From Chrysochromulina parva (Eukaryota > Haptophyta > Prymnesiales > Chrysochromulinaceae), in NCBI GenBank assembly GCA_002887195.1, contig PJAB01000659.1, positions 1-22,467 on the forward strand: a DNA stretch of 22,467 nt. The letters run 5' to 3'. Under the pieces are notes generated by a model, which had not been told where the DNA came from, did not search any database, and saw nothing but the letters and a program-made list of their open reading frames with translations. Of this stretch, positions 15,317 through 22,467 are shown one piece after another (within the stretch, counting starts at the first letter, position 1; every line of letters starts with the position of its first letter). Both the position numbers and the translations under genes were made by a program.

Positions 15317-16405
15317 GAACGCGCCATCAGAAGAAGCCACGATGAGGCTCGCACAACGCACAATAAATCGAACGGAGGCGAGGGCCTATGTAGAAACCAG
15401 AATTGAGCGAATGCACGCCGCGCCGGGAACGTCCGACTCTGCTGCCGGCGCTGGTCTCCACGCTAACGAGGTGTTGGTTTTACCCCGGGCACGGCACACG
15501 GAGATCGTACTGGTAACAACGCGTCTCGCGCGTCGCGGGCATGCTCGCGGGGCTCGAAGAAGTACGAAGAGAAGTACGGAAACCGCGTTCATACAATTCC
15601 TAAACAGGTCTCAGGTGTAGTGATGGGCCCTTATAAGCATGAAAAATAGAAGACCACTCCCCTTTTAGCGTAGCCCCTTTCGCCTTTGCGCTTTGGCGGT
15701 GGCCGTGGGTCAACGGGTTGCGTTTCTGATTCTGTTGGCGTGTTGGGTTTTACTTGTGCCGCTTTAGCTCAATCACTACAATTCACATCCAGACCAGTAC
15801 GGTATCGGTATCCTGGTACTACGACCCCCTATCAGCCGCACGTCGAGTACACCCTACTTTGCATTCGATATACCCCGTCCCCGATTTGGCAACTCCGTAG
15901 CCGGCATCGCGACGGTGAACGGAGCTCGCAAACAAGAGTTATCATTCTTCATTCGGTTTCGCACGAATTCATCTTTGAGACAGTAGTCACTGCATCCGAT
16001 CGCGCGGATCGGATTGTCGTATGTCGAACACCCCAACACGACATTGGACATGTCGTACTCGGTCCGGTCCTGGCAGGGTATGCGTAGCTCGAAAAATGTG
16101 CTATGTTTACGTAAGACGCCTCATCGACGTGAGAGTTTCACGCTATCTCCGGGGGCGCGCGATCCGATTACGATAGTAAAGAAACACAACGTGGGGCACT
16201 GGTTGTGGAAAGCATAGTTCTAAACTGTAGAAATGGCATCGTCCGATGCTCTCTCGGTCCCGCGGGCCTCGCCGCGGACCAACCCGAAGCCTGACTCGCG
16301 TCCAACATGGTAGCGTCTATCGTGACTGGTAGTACTTCGCGCACCTGTGCCTCTGTCAGCTGTGTGACTGCAGACTCGAGGCTGGCACGTGACAGTGCGG
16401 TGAAC
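15317..16405. other. Longest gene-free stretch, between convergent genes
   Basis: About 1.1 kb with lower GC than the rest. Open frames here are short and look random. An inverted repeat ATCCGATC/GATCGGAT with five-base loop lies at 15994-16014. A TTTAGCTCAA string near 15765 recalls a tRNA A box, but no B box or cloverleaf follows. I see no gene. Confidence 0.5.
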
Positions 16406-19400
16406 TCACCGGCTCTGCGATGGATGGCTCCTCACTGCCCGCTCGCGTGGAGTCCGCCCTGTGTAGTTGCGTGGCGTCGCACCGCGAGACCATACAGCAT
16501 TTGGCCCGAAGGGACTCGTGTGAGTCGGGCGCTCAGCTCCTGAGTGACACGATTGCTCCGATGCGCTAGCTCCGCGCGCAGAGCGAGGTCCGGACGCCCG
16601 CGAGCGCGAGGTGAGCTGCATCGCCCGCTCGACCGAATGCTCGAATGTGGAGGTGGGCATCGTGATGGATGGCGACGACAGTGGCGGCGCTGGAGGCGGG
16701 GGCTCCACAGGTGATCGCGATCGCACTGGCGATGCCGAGGAGTCCTTTTGCTTAGGCTTGGAAGCAAGAATGTGGCGTGCAGCGTCGATGACGCTGTCGT
16801 CCCGAATATCGAAGGCCTGAGCGCGGCTCGCAGACCAAACCATGTGCTCGGGTAAAGGACGCCGGCCTGACGCAAGCGCTTGCAGGAGGCCAAGGTGTGC
16901 TTCCTCCGCAGGCGACGTTGGCCGAGGTGGAGATGCATTAGCACTTGGGGGCGAGGTTGATGGAACCGATTCTCTCGCTGATGAGGTAGTCTTCGGTACC
17001 AATGGGATGCCGTGCCGAATGGATCCGACGCCAATCCTGCTGCTGAACTCTGGGTCTGTCTTTGCCCACGGCACGATGTCGTTACCATCATCTGTATGAG
17101 CCGCTTGTCGCGTCCTAGAGAGTTGTCGTTTCTCCTCCATGGCGGCGCGGCGCTCCTTTGCCGCCTGCTGCGCCGAAGCACGCTGCTGTTTGGCCACTTC
17201 CGCTGCAGACAAGACGAACGCAGCCGGCGCAGGAGGCATCGCAGCGGCCAGCGCAGCATATCGAGATGCTAACCCTCCCATTCCAGCAATGCCACGCCCG
17301 GAAGGCTCAGAAACGCTCAGGGCGTTGGAGGCCGCCGCAAAGCTCAGATCTCTGGCAGCATCAGCTACTGCGCCGCTGCAAGCGGTAGCCGGGCGCACCG
17401 ATGGGGGCTTTACGACTGTCGGGCTGACAACCTGAGCAGCCTGAGCAGTCTGAGGACCGTGGCCAGGTCCAGGTTCTGAGGCAAGGCCCCATGCAAACTG
17501 ACACGAGATGGGCAACTCGTCAACGGCTGAAGGCTTCGAAGATGCCATGAAGGGTGTTCGGCTCGGCTCATCGGGTGTTCGGCTCCGCTCATCACATTGT
17601 CCGTTGGAATGGCATGCATGGCCTTCTCCTGAAGGTCGCCGAGATGAAGTTATACGCGGCGTATTTCCCTTCGGCCACAATGAGTCTCCAAAGGGGCTGA
17701 CGTGCTTCGTTCGAGACTGCGGTGGAGATTCAGGAGGCGATGGCGATGGCAGTCGCTCAGAATTCTCTGGATGCTGCTGAGGCTCCTCTGGCAGCTGCGG
17801 GGTTTCCTCTAGGTCTTGAGGCACCTGTTTCTCCTCCTGCAAGTCTGGACCCTGCAAGTCTGGAGCCGCCGGCACCGCTGCTAGTGTACGCACAGCTGCT
17901 GGTGCAGACGCTGCTGCTAGTGCGTGCGCTGCTGACGCAGGCGCCGCTACTTTCACCGGGCCCGGGCCGCGCAACATCTTGAGAAACTCGCTCATAGAGA
18001 TCCTCCCCGACTGATTCGTATCAAACTCCTTGAAAAAGTCTTGAATATCATCCGGATGGGGCGGGATCACGTTCTGCTCGCAGCAAACCAAGTTGATGAG
18101 CGTTGCCAGCTCGCGCAGCTCGATTTTGCCGTTGTGGTTTGCATCCGCTTGAGTGAATACTACGGTGGTGCGCTTGAGGTGCTCACGGAGCCAATGCCTC
18201 ATTAATGCTCGTCCATCGCCACCAGAAAAGACTATCGTTTGAGGAGCCAGGGCAACGTCGACGATGTGCACGCGCTCATATCCCGTGGGCGTACGAGGAG
18301 CAAGAGCGCGTGCGGAACTACGTGAGGAGTTTGACGAATTGCGCGCCGAGCTCACGCGCGACGAATGTGGTTGGGTTGGGGGGGCTTCATTCGGAGTAGG
18401 GCCAAGGGAAGCTTCTGCGTCGCCCTGCAGGTCGGGTGATGGGGCGTTCGTGGATGCTTCGGCAAGCGCCAGTGCAGATGCATCGGCAGGAGCCGCAGCC
18501 GGAGCTGGCGTCACCACAGTTGCTGGAGGTGGCTGACGGCGAGGCCAGACACCTTCTCGATACTCGCCGGGGACTCGCCGTGCACTCTTTGGCCGATACG
18601 CATACGTCTCTCTTCCCGATGGCGAGGTAGGCCACACAATGCCTGAGGCGGAGGGCGCGGAGCGTGCGCGCGGAGTTTGCGATGTGGCTCGAGCACTTGC
18701 GACCGGTGCAGCCGTGTCACGTGAGCTCGAATGCCCGAAACGGGCGCTCGTAGTAGCCGAGTTTGGCGCAGAAAAGCGGGAGCTGGCATCGCCGAGACGA
18801 GCACTGCCGGGCGCATTGGGCCAATATGCCGAAGAGGGCGACACGCCCTCCACAAGGGGAAGCTTCTTCGCCTCCTCTGCAGGCTGAAAAGGAGACTCGC
18901 CACGCGCGCTAGCCTGTCGAGCACTCTTTGGACGTGGCGTGTTTCCCCGGGAGCTGAGGCTACGTGCAGAAGTTCCGCCGCCTCCCACAAGTGCGCGTGC
19001 ACTCGGTAAATCATTCGCAGAATGCGTCGTGCTGCGCGGCGGACAGAGTTTCAACACGCTGGGAGCGTTCAGCAGAAGGGCCGTCGCCTTCTTCAACGGA
19101 GCCGCTTGAATGTCTGCTTCGAGCATTTCGCACAACGTGACTGCAGCGGTGTTCGCGGCCTCGGATCCTGAGCCGTGCCCCAGCGCCCTCACTAGCAGAG
19201 GAATCGCACCCACGTCCTGAATGGCACGTCGATTCTCGGGACTTGATGCAGCAAGGTTGCCAAGTGCACGAACAACAAATTCCTCGAGCTGGTAGCTGTG
19301 CGGGCCGGCCGAGTTGCTCAGTAATGCTGTCAGCGCAACGATTCCGTGAGCTTTTCGAATTTCATCACAGCAACGAGCACTCAGAGCTAGCCATGCGATG

Positions 19401-19675
19401 GCTTCGATGGCCAGCAGCAACGTGGCCTTCGGAATAGATGTGTGAAGTAAGCTCACAATTGGTAGGATCGCACCGGCTTCGCTGAGTGCTTCACGGCGCT
19501 CGTTACTCACGACGTCTATGCGCTTTGCCAGCTCACAGATATGCTCCACCCAATTATGGAGCATGGTCGCCGGCTTGACACCCTCCAATACTTTGAAGCT
19601 GAGCACCTTGGTCGTTGCCCTCTCATCGCAATGTGCTACTGAGGCCGCAGGAGCAGGAGTCGGTGCTATTGTCAT
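16406..19675 (-). CDS. Armadillo-repeat and EF-hand protein with long disordered region
   Basis: 1089 residues from the ATG at 19675. Residues about 40-200 form armadillo repeats (AGAILPIVSLL, HGIVALTALLS, FVVRALGNLAASSPENRRAI, VGAIPLLVRALG). A Ser/Arg/Pro-rich region follows. An EF-hand pair lies at about 505-572: loop DANHNGKIELRE, then DTNQSGRISMSE. Both loops carry Asp/Asn at positions 1, 3 and 5, Gly at 6 and Glu at 12, so calcium binding is expected. The C-terminal half is disordered, with a Glu/Gln/Pro-rich stretch and a Lys/Arg/Glu helix (about 840-870). The motif SPFGDSLWPKGNTPR (about 660) recurs as SPFGPNAVWSRGATPR near the C-terminus. Inference: a calcium-responsive scaffold, perhaps cytoskeletal or axonemal. 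It shares a 260-base divergent promoter with the transporter gene. Confidence 0.78.
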   Translation of the reverse strand: MTIAPTPAPAASVAHCDERATTKVLSFKVLEGVKPATMLHNWVEHICELAKRIDVVSNERREALSEAGAILPIVSLLHTSIPKATLLLAIEAIAWLALSARCCDEIRKAHGIVALTALLSNSAGPHSYQLEEFVVRALGNLAASSPENRRAIQDVGAIPLLVRALGHGSGSEAANTAAVTLCEMLEADIQAAPLKKATALLLNAPSVLKLCPPRSTTHSANDLPSARALVGGGGTSARSLSSRGNTPRPKSARQASARGESPFQPAEEAKKLPLVEGVSPSSAYWPNAPGSARLGDASSRFSAPNSATTSARFGHSSSRDTAAPVASARATSQTPRARSAPSASGIVWPTSPSGRETYAYRPKSARRVPGEYREGVWPRRQPPPATVVTPAPAAAPADASALALAEASTNAPSPDLQGDAEASLGPTPNEAPPTQPHSSRVSSARNSSNSSRSSARALAPRTPTGYERVHIVDVALAPQTIVFSGGDGRALMRHWLREHLKRTTVVFTQADANHNGKIELRELATLINLVCCEQNVIPPHPDDIQDFFKEFDTNQSGRISMSEFLKMLRGPGPVKVAAPASAAHALAAASAPAAVRTLAAVPAAPDLQGPDLQEEKQVPQDLEETPQLPEEPQQHPENSERLPSPSPPESPPQSRTKHVSPFGDSLWPKGNTPRITSSRRPSGEGHACHSNGQCDERSRTPDEPSRTPFMASSKPSAVDELPISCQFAWGLASEPGPGHGPQTAQAAQVVSPTVVKPPSVRPATACSGAVADAARDLSFAAASNALSVSEPSGRGIAGMGGLASRYAALAAAMPPAPAAFVLSAAEVAKQQRASAQQAAKERRAAMEEKRQLSRTRQAAHTDDGNDIVPWAKTDPEFSSRIGVGSIRHGIPLVPKTTSSARESVPSTSPPSANASPPRPTSPAEEAHLGLLQALASGRRPLPEHMVWSASRAQAFDIRDDSVIDAARHILASKPKQKDSSASPVRSRSPVEPPPPAPPLSSPSITMPTSTFEHSVERAMQLTSRSRASGPRSARGASASEQSCHSGAERPTHTSPFGPNAVWSRGATPRNYTGRTPRERAVRSHPSQSR

Positions 19676-19935
19676 CTTGATCGCACGTACTTAAAGTCAC
19701 CGCGCATTAAGTCCCAGCGTCACTGGACCAGCCCGATCGCCAAGAAGAGGGAGGACACGAGAGCAAAAGTTTGGGCGATTTCGTTTCAAGTGCAAAATTT
19801 CCTGTATTTGGAAACCAAGAACCGCATCGAGTCCTAATCAAGACACTTCATACTTTCTTTTTTTATCTCATTGTGAACGGGGGACTCAGTTAGTTTCGGG
19901 CCGAGGGGAAAAAACTACCGGTAATAGAGTCGCAA
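19676..19935. promoter_or_regulatory. Divergent promoter between EF-hand gene and transporter
   Basis: 260 bases separate the start codons of two genes pointing away from each other. The interval is richer in A and T than the coding DNA, with a T-run at about 19856-19865 and an A-run near 19910. No gene-specific motif is recognised. Confidence 0.45.
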
Positions 19936-21618
19936 ATGTCAGGCCGTGTTGATCGCTGGCTGCCAAGGGCTGCCGCAGATGCTGCCCGTGAGGTCTTAGC
20001 CGCGCGTGAGATCGCATCCGCTTCGACCGAGATCGAGATCGAATCGGCCACAAAGGCACCGCCAACATTTGGTAGACGCTTTACAATTTCATTGCTCTGC
20101 GCCACAGCTGCTGCCATCTCATACGCACAAAGGTATGGAATCGCCATTGCGATTGTGCGGATGCAGTCGCGCCTGAACTGGAGCCGCTCCATCCAAGGAC
20201 AGATACTCGCGTCCTTCTTCCTCGGGTACATGGTGGCGCAGCTGCCGGCAGGCTGGGCAGCCGCGAGATATGGCGCTCGAATAACGGTGCTAGCCTCGCT
20301 GCTATGTGGCTCCATCATCAGTATTGCTTTGCCGCCCGCTGCGCTCATACATCCGTGGCTGGTGATGCTCCTGCGCCTGCTCCACGGGCTGGCACAAGGG
20401 GTGTTATTTCCGGGCTTCGCAGCGCTCTGGTCCATGTGGGCGCCGCCGTTAGAACGCTCGCAGCTGGACGGCATCCCTCGCGCCGGTGGCTTCTTCGGGG
20501 CGATGCTCTGCAACGCCTTGGCCGGCACGCAATGTGATCTGTTGGTAGGTGTACCTCTCATCGGCGATTGGTCTGGCGTGTTCACCGCGTGGGGATTGAT
20601 CGGGCTCGCCTTCTCCATCGTATGGTGGCGGCACGTCGAGGACTCGCCGGCAATGGACCGCACCTGCTCCGCTGCCGAGGCGGCATTTATTGCCCAGGAG
20701 ATTCGTGCGCACATGGACTCCTCGAGTGCCACGTGCGACTCATCCGACACGGCTCTCAGCGCTGGTCGTGCGGAAACGAGCGCTCAGAACGATGCCGAGA
20801 CGAGCGCGCGCAGACTATACGGACACATCTTCAGGTCATCTGCGTGCTGGGCCATCTGCCTTGCGCACACCGCGGGCGATATCGGCCTCTACGTCCTCGA
20901 CGACGGGCTGCCACCCTACCTGCGGGATGTTAAGGGCGTCGAGCTCTCACAGATAGGACTGATGCTCGCATTGCCGGGGTTGCTCAAGCCCTGCATAATC
21001 TTGCTCTCTGCGTCACTGGCCGACCGACTGCGCCGCCGCTTTCGCACGCTGCACGTACGCAAGGCGATTACCATTGGCGCTTTCATCCCTCAGATTGGGT
21101 TCTTATTCGCCCTAGCCACCGGCCTGCTTGTCGAGCCGAAGACTATCGGGGTTGCCATGGTCATCATCCTGCCGCTCGGAATGGCTGCTAATGGAGGCGG
21201 CTACGCCGTGAACCACCTCGACATCGCGCCTACAATCGCATCGCTCGTGTTGGCTTTCTATAATACGGGGGGGCAGGTGGCTGGCTGGATGGCACCATGG
21301 GCCATCGGAGTGCTCACGGCTTATCCAGACGGCCAGAGCCGTGAGCAGCACCTGACATCAACCTGCGCGTGTGCTCCCAGCAGCGCATGGGTGGAGCAGA
21401 TGGATGACGAATGGCGCATCGTCTTCGGGCTTGGTGGCCTTCTGCAGGCGGCGGGCGGTCTCGCCTTTCTCGCGCTCGCGTCGGACCGCGTGCAACCGTG
21501 GGTGCCGCGCACGACGCTCAAAACGGCGCGCGAATCTCTGTCGAGGGGCGCTTACGTGAGTACCACGACCAGCAGTTTGCAAGAGGACACGGTGGGTACG
21601 GGGTACTTACTTAAGTGA
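19936..21618 (+). CDS. Major facilitator transporter, SLC17/ACS-like (anion or phosphate)
   Basis: 560 residues from the ATG at 19936. A hydrophilic N-terminus of about 48 residues precedes about 12 membrane segments. Family signs: NWSRSIQGQILASFFLGYMV then QLPAGWAAARYGAR, the SLC17-type segment with motif A (G...A.RYGAR); RLLHGLAQGVLFPGF and WAPPLERSQL, as in SLC17/plant ANTR proteins; and GDWSGVFTAWGLIGL then SPAMDRTCSAAEAAFIAQEI, matching the usual GW..VF...G ... S..E..YI section. The family moves organic anions, phosphate or glutamate with protons or sodium. Plant members sit in plastid envelopes, but no plastid signal is seen here, so plasma membrane or vacuole is more likely. Substrate unknown. 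No intron. Length is slightly above the 450-500 residues common in the family. Confidence 0.83.
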   Translation: MSGRVDRWLPRAAADAAREVLAAREIASASTEIEIESATKAPPTFGRRFTISLLCATAAAISYAQRYGIAIAIVRMQSRLNWSRSIQGQILASFFLGYMVAQLPAGWAAARYGARITVLASLLCGSIISIALPPAALIHPWLVMLLRLLHGLAQGVLFPGFAALWSMWAPPLERSQLDGIPRAGGFFGAMLCNALAGTQCDLLVGVPLIGDWSGVFTAWGLIGLAFSIVWWRHVEDSPAMDRTCSAAEAAFIAQEIRAHMDSSSATCDSSDTALSAGRAETSAQNDAETSARRLYGHIFRSSACWAICLAHTAGDIGLYVLDDGLPPYLRDVKGVELSQIGLMLALPGLLKPCIILLSASLADRLRRRFRTLHVRKAITIGAFIPQIGFLFALATGLLVEPKTIGVAMVIILPLGMAANGGGYAVNHLDIAPTIASLVLAFYNTGGQVAGWMAPWAIGVLTAYPDGQSREQHLTSTCACAPSSAWVEQMDDEWRIVFGLGGLLQAAGGLAFLALASDRVQPWVPRTTLKTARESLSRGAYVSTTTSSLQEDTVGTGYLLK

Positions 21619-21762
21619 CGAATATTTGAAAGGGACGAAGCCGTCTGTGGAAAAGGGCTACCGCGGAACTAACCGCATATCCCGGCATTATCAACCATTC
21701 GCATAACCCGCATCATGGATTTTTATCCCTCACTACTGTCTACATGGTAGTATATACGGAGA
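21619..21762. other. Short region between convergent 3' ends
   Basis: 144 bases between the stops of the transporter and the Sgf11 gene, AT-richer than the flanks, presumably holding both poly(A) sites. No distinct signal can be named. Confidence 0.4.
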
Positions 21763-22344
21763 TCAGAGAGCCGACTGCAGAGGGACCTCTTTTGCACGCA
21801 TTGCATCACGGGCCTGCCTTGCGGAGGCGCGACCCTTGCCAAGCATGCAGCGCTCGAGGTGCGGCGCGTATCGATTCGCGGTGAGCGAGGTGCCGCAGTT
21901 GGTGCAGATGATCGTCTCCGCGGCAGCCGCCTGCTTCGTAAGCCTGTTACCAAAGACGTCGGCGCCCGGCCCTGCTGCGGCGCCTGGAGCCAATGCCTTC
22001 TGTGCAGCAGAGCGTTCCGCTGAAATTTTCGCAGCCTCTTCGGAAAGGAGAGCGAACAGTGGCTTCGAGACCTTCTCGTCGCCGTTGGGTAGCGTGCCGC
22101 GCGCGCCTTCGAGCAGTGCCTTGACCTCCTCACTGCAGGTGACCACACCGCCAGCGACGAGCAGTGCCTCCTCGGCAACTTCTTTGGCGAGATCCTGTAC
22201 GAGGGCATCCGCGGTGTGCACGCACTCGAGCGAGAGCGGATGAAGCTGCGACACGCTCTGCAGCGCGTGTAGGCGTCTACGTTTATTCGCGTCCATGTGC
22301 ATCCTGCTCGACTCGGCTTGATCAATCTTGTTGGTGTGAATCAT
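21763..22344 (-). CDS. SGF11: SAGA-associated factor 11 (deubiquitinase module subunit)
   Basis: 193 residues from the ATG at 22344. The frame continues upstream to another ATG at 22449, but that part reads as Val/Arg/Cys-rich nonsense (VVRFVCVVRVPLCVRVSR) and coincides with the upstream element shared with another gene, so I take it as untranslated. An ATG at 22302 (MHMDAN) is a further option. The key feature is the C-terminal zinc finger: Cys147, Cys150, His162, Cys166 in CTNCGTSLTANRYAPHLERC, followed by a basic tail (GKGRASARQARDAMR). This closely follows Sgf11/ATXN7L3, where it contacts the nucleosome acidic patch. Helices at about 35-115 fit the N-terminal part that packs with Sus1/ENY2 and the Ubp8/USP22 protease. 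Role: removal of ubiquitin from histone H2B during transcription, in the nucleus. Confidence 0.82.
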   Translation of the reverse strand: MIHTNKIDQAESSRMHMDANKRRRLHALQSVSQLHPLSLECVHTADALVQDLAKEVAEEALLVAGGVVTCSEEVKALLEGARGTLPNGDEKVSKPLFALLSEEAAKISAERSAAQKALAPGAAAGPGADVFGNRLTKQAAAAETIICTNCGTSLTANRYAPHLERCMLGKGRASARQARDAMRAKEVPLQSAL

Positions 22345-22347
22345 CGT

Positions 22348-22462
22348 CCCGGTAAAAAGACACCGGGGGGAGCCGGGACACACACGGGACACACGGGACA
22401 CGCGGACGCACAAAGGCACTCGGACCACACAGACGAACCTCACAACCATCCAAACCCACCAA
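22348..22462 (-). promoter_or_regulatory. Second copy of the shared upstream element
   Basis: Counterpart of 10417-10502. The two conserved blocks (22348-22363 and 22417-22462) are here 53 bases apart rather than 24. The spacer contains an ACACGGGACA-type tandem repeat at about 22376-22403. It lies immediately upstream of the chosen Sgf11 start. Confidence 0.6.
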
Positions 22463-22467
22463 CAACA

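Noticed and set aside
14078..15361. 427-codon minus-strand frame opposite the tubby-like gene
   Set aside because: Arg/Leu/Glu-rich shadow of a frame with recognisable tubby motifs; no domain of its own.
15763..15835. tRNA-like start (TTTAGCTCAA)
   Set aside because: No GG after the A-box core, no GGTTCRA B box and no plausible cloverleaf or acceptor stem.
15686..16087. 133-codon open frame in the gene-free stretch
   Set aside because: Starts without a convincing ATG context, poor codon use and no recognisable motif.
22345..22449. N-terminal extension of Sgf11 to the ATG at 22449
   Set aside because: Low-quality Val/Arg/Cys-rich residues encoded by a tandem repeat and by the element shared with the upstream region of another gene.

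Overview
The window looks like GC-rich nuclear DNA from a single-celled alga with a secondary, red-derived plastid. A haptophyte fits best, but I cannot exclude a pelagophyte or other stramenopile. Eukaryote evidence: spliceosomal introns (a GT-AG intron directly after a start codon and a GC-AG intron inside a nuclease gene), protein families found only in eukaryotes (Sgf11 of SAGA, a tubby-like domain, PHD finger, SET domain, IQ motifs), and long alanine-, serine- and proline-rich low-complexity tracts. Plastid evidence: two proteins start with a secretory signal peptide followed by a Tyr and a basic, hydroxylated stretch, the usual bipartite import signal of complex plastids. No rRNA, tRNA, CRISPR array, transposase or virus-like gene was recognised.

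Layout. 263-1680 (+): armadillo-like/IQ-motif protein with an intron right after its ATG. 2258-3013 (+): plastid membrane protein resembling the FAM210/DUF1279 family. 3457-8007 (-): 1516-residue protein with two Tudor-like modules, a PHD finger and a C-terminal protein kinase. 8124-10380 (-): predicted plastid NYN-domain nuclease with two LOTUS-like winged helices and a SAP domain, interrupted by a duplicated GC-AG intron. 10586-11303 (-): unknown coiled-coil protein needing at least one splice. 11383-12753 (+): SET-domain protein with a secretory signal, divergent from the previous gene with only 79 bases between ATGs. 13181-15316 (+): coiled coil, KOW-like and tubby-like domains. 16406-19675 (-): armadillo repeats plus an EF-hand pair. 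19936-21618 (+): SLC17-like major facilitator transporter, divergent from the EF-hand gene. 21763-22344 (-): SAGA deubiquitinase-module subunit Sgf11.

Genes are compact, mostly intron-free and unrelated in function. There is no operon-like logic. Three genes (PHD-kinase, SET protein, Sgf11) belong to protein-modification or chromatin families, but this is probably coincidence.

Most notable are (i) the nuclease intron, which is two complete GC-AG introns back to back with a zero-length exon between them; (ii) a conserved upstream element shared by the nuclease and Sgf11 genes; (iii) the PHD-Tudor-kinase fusion; and (iv) the tubby-like/KOW protein. All assignments are by eye from sequence motifs; no search was run.
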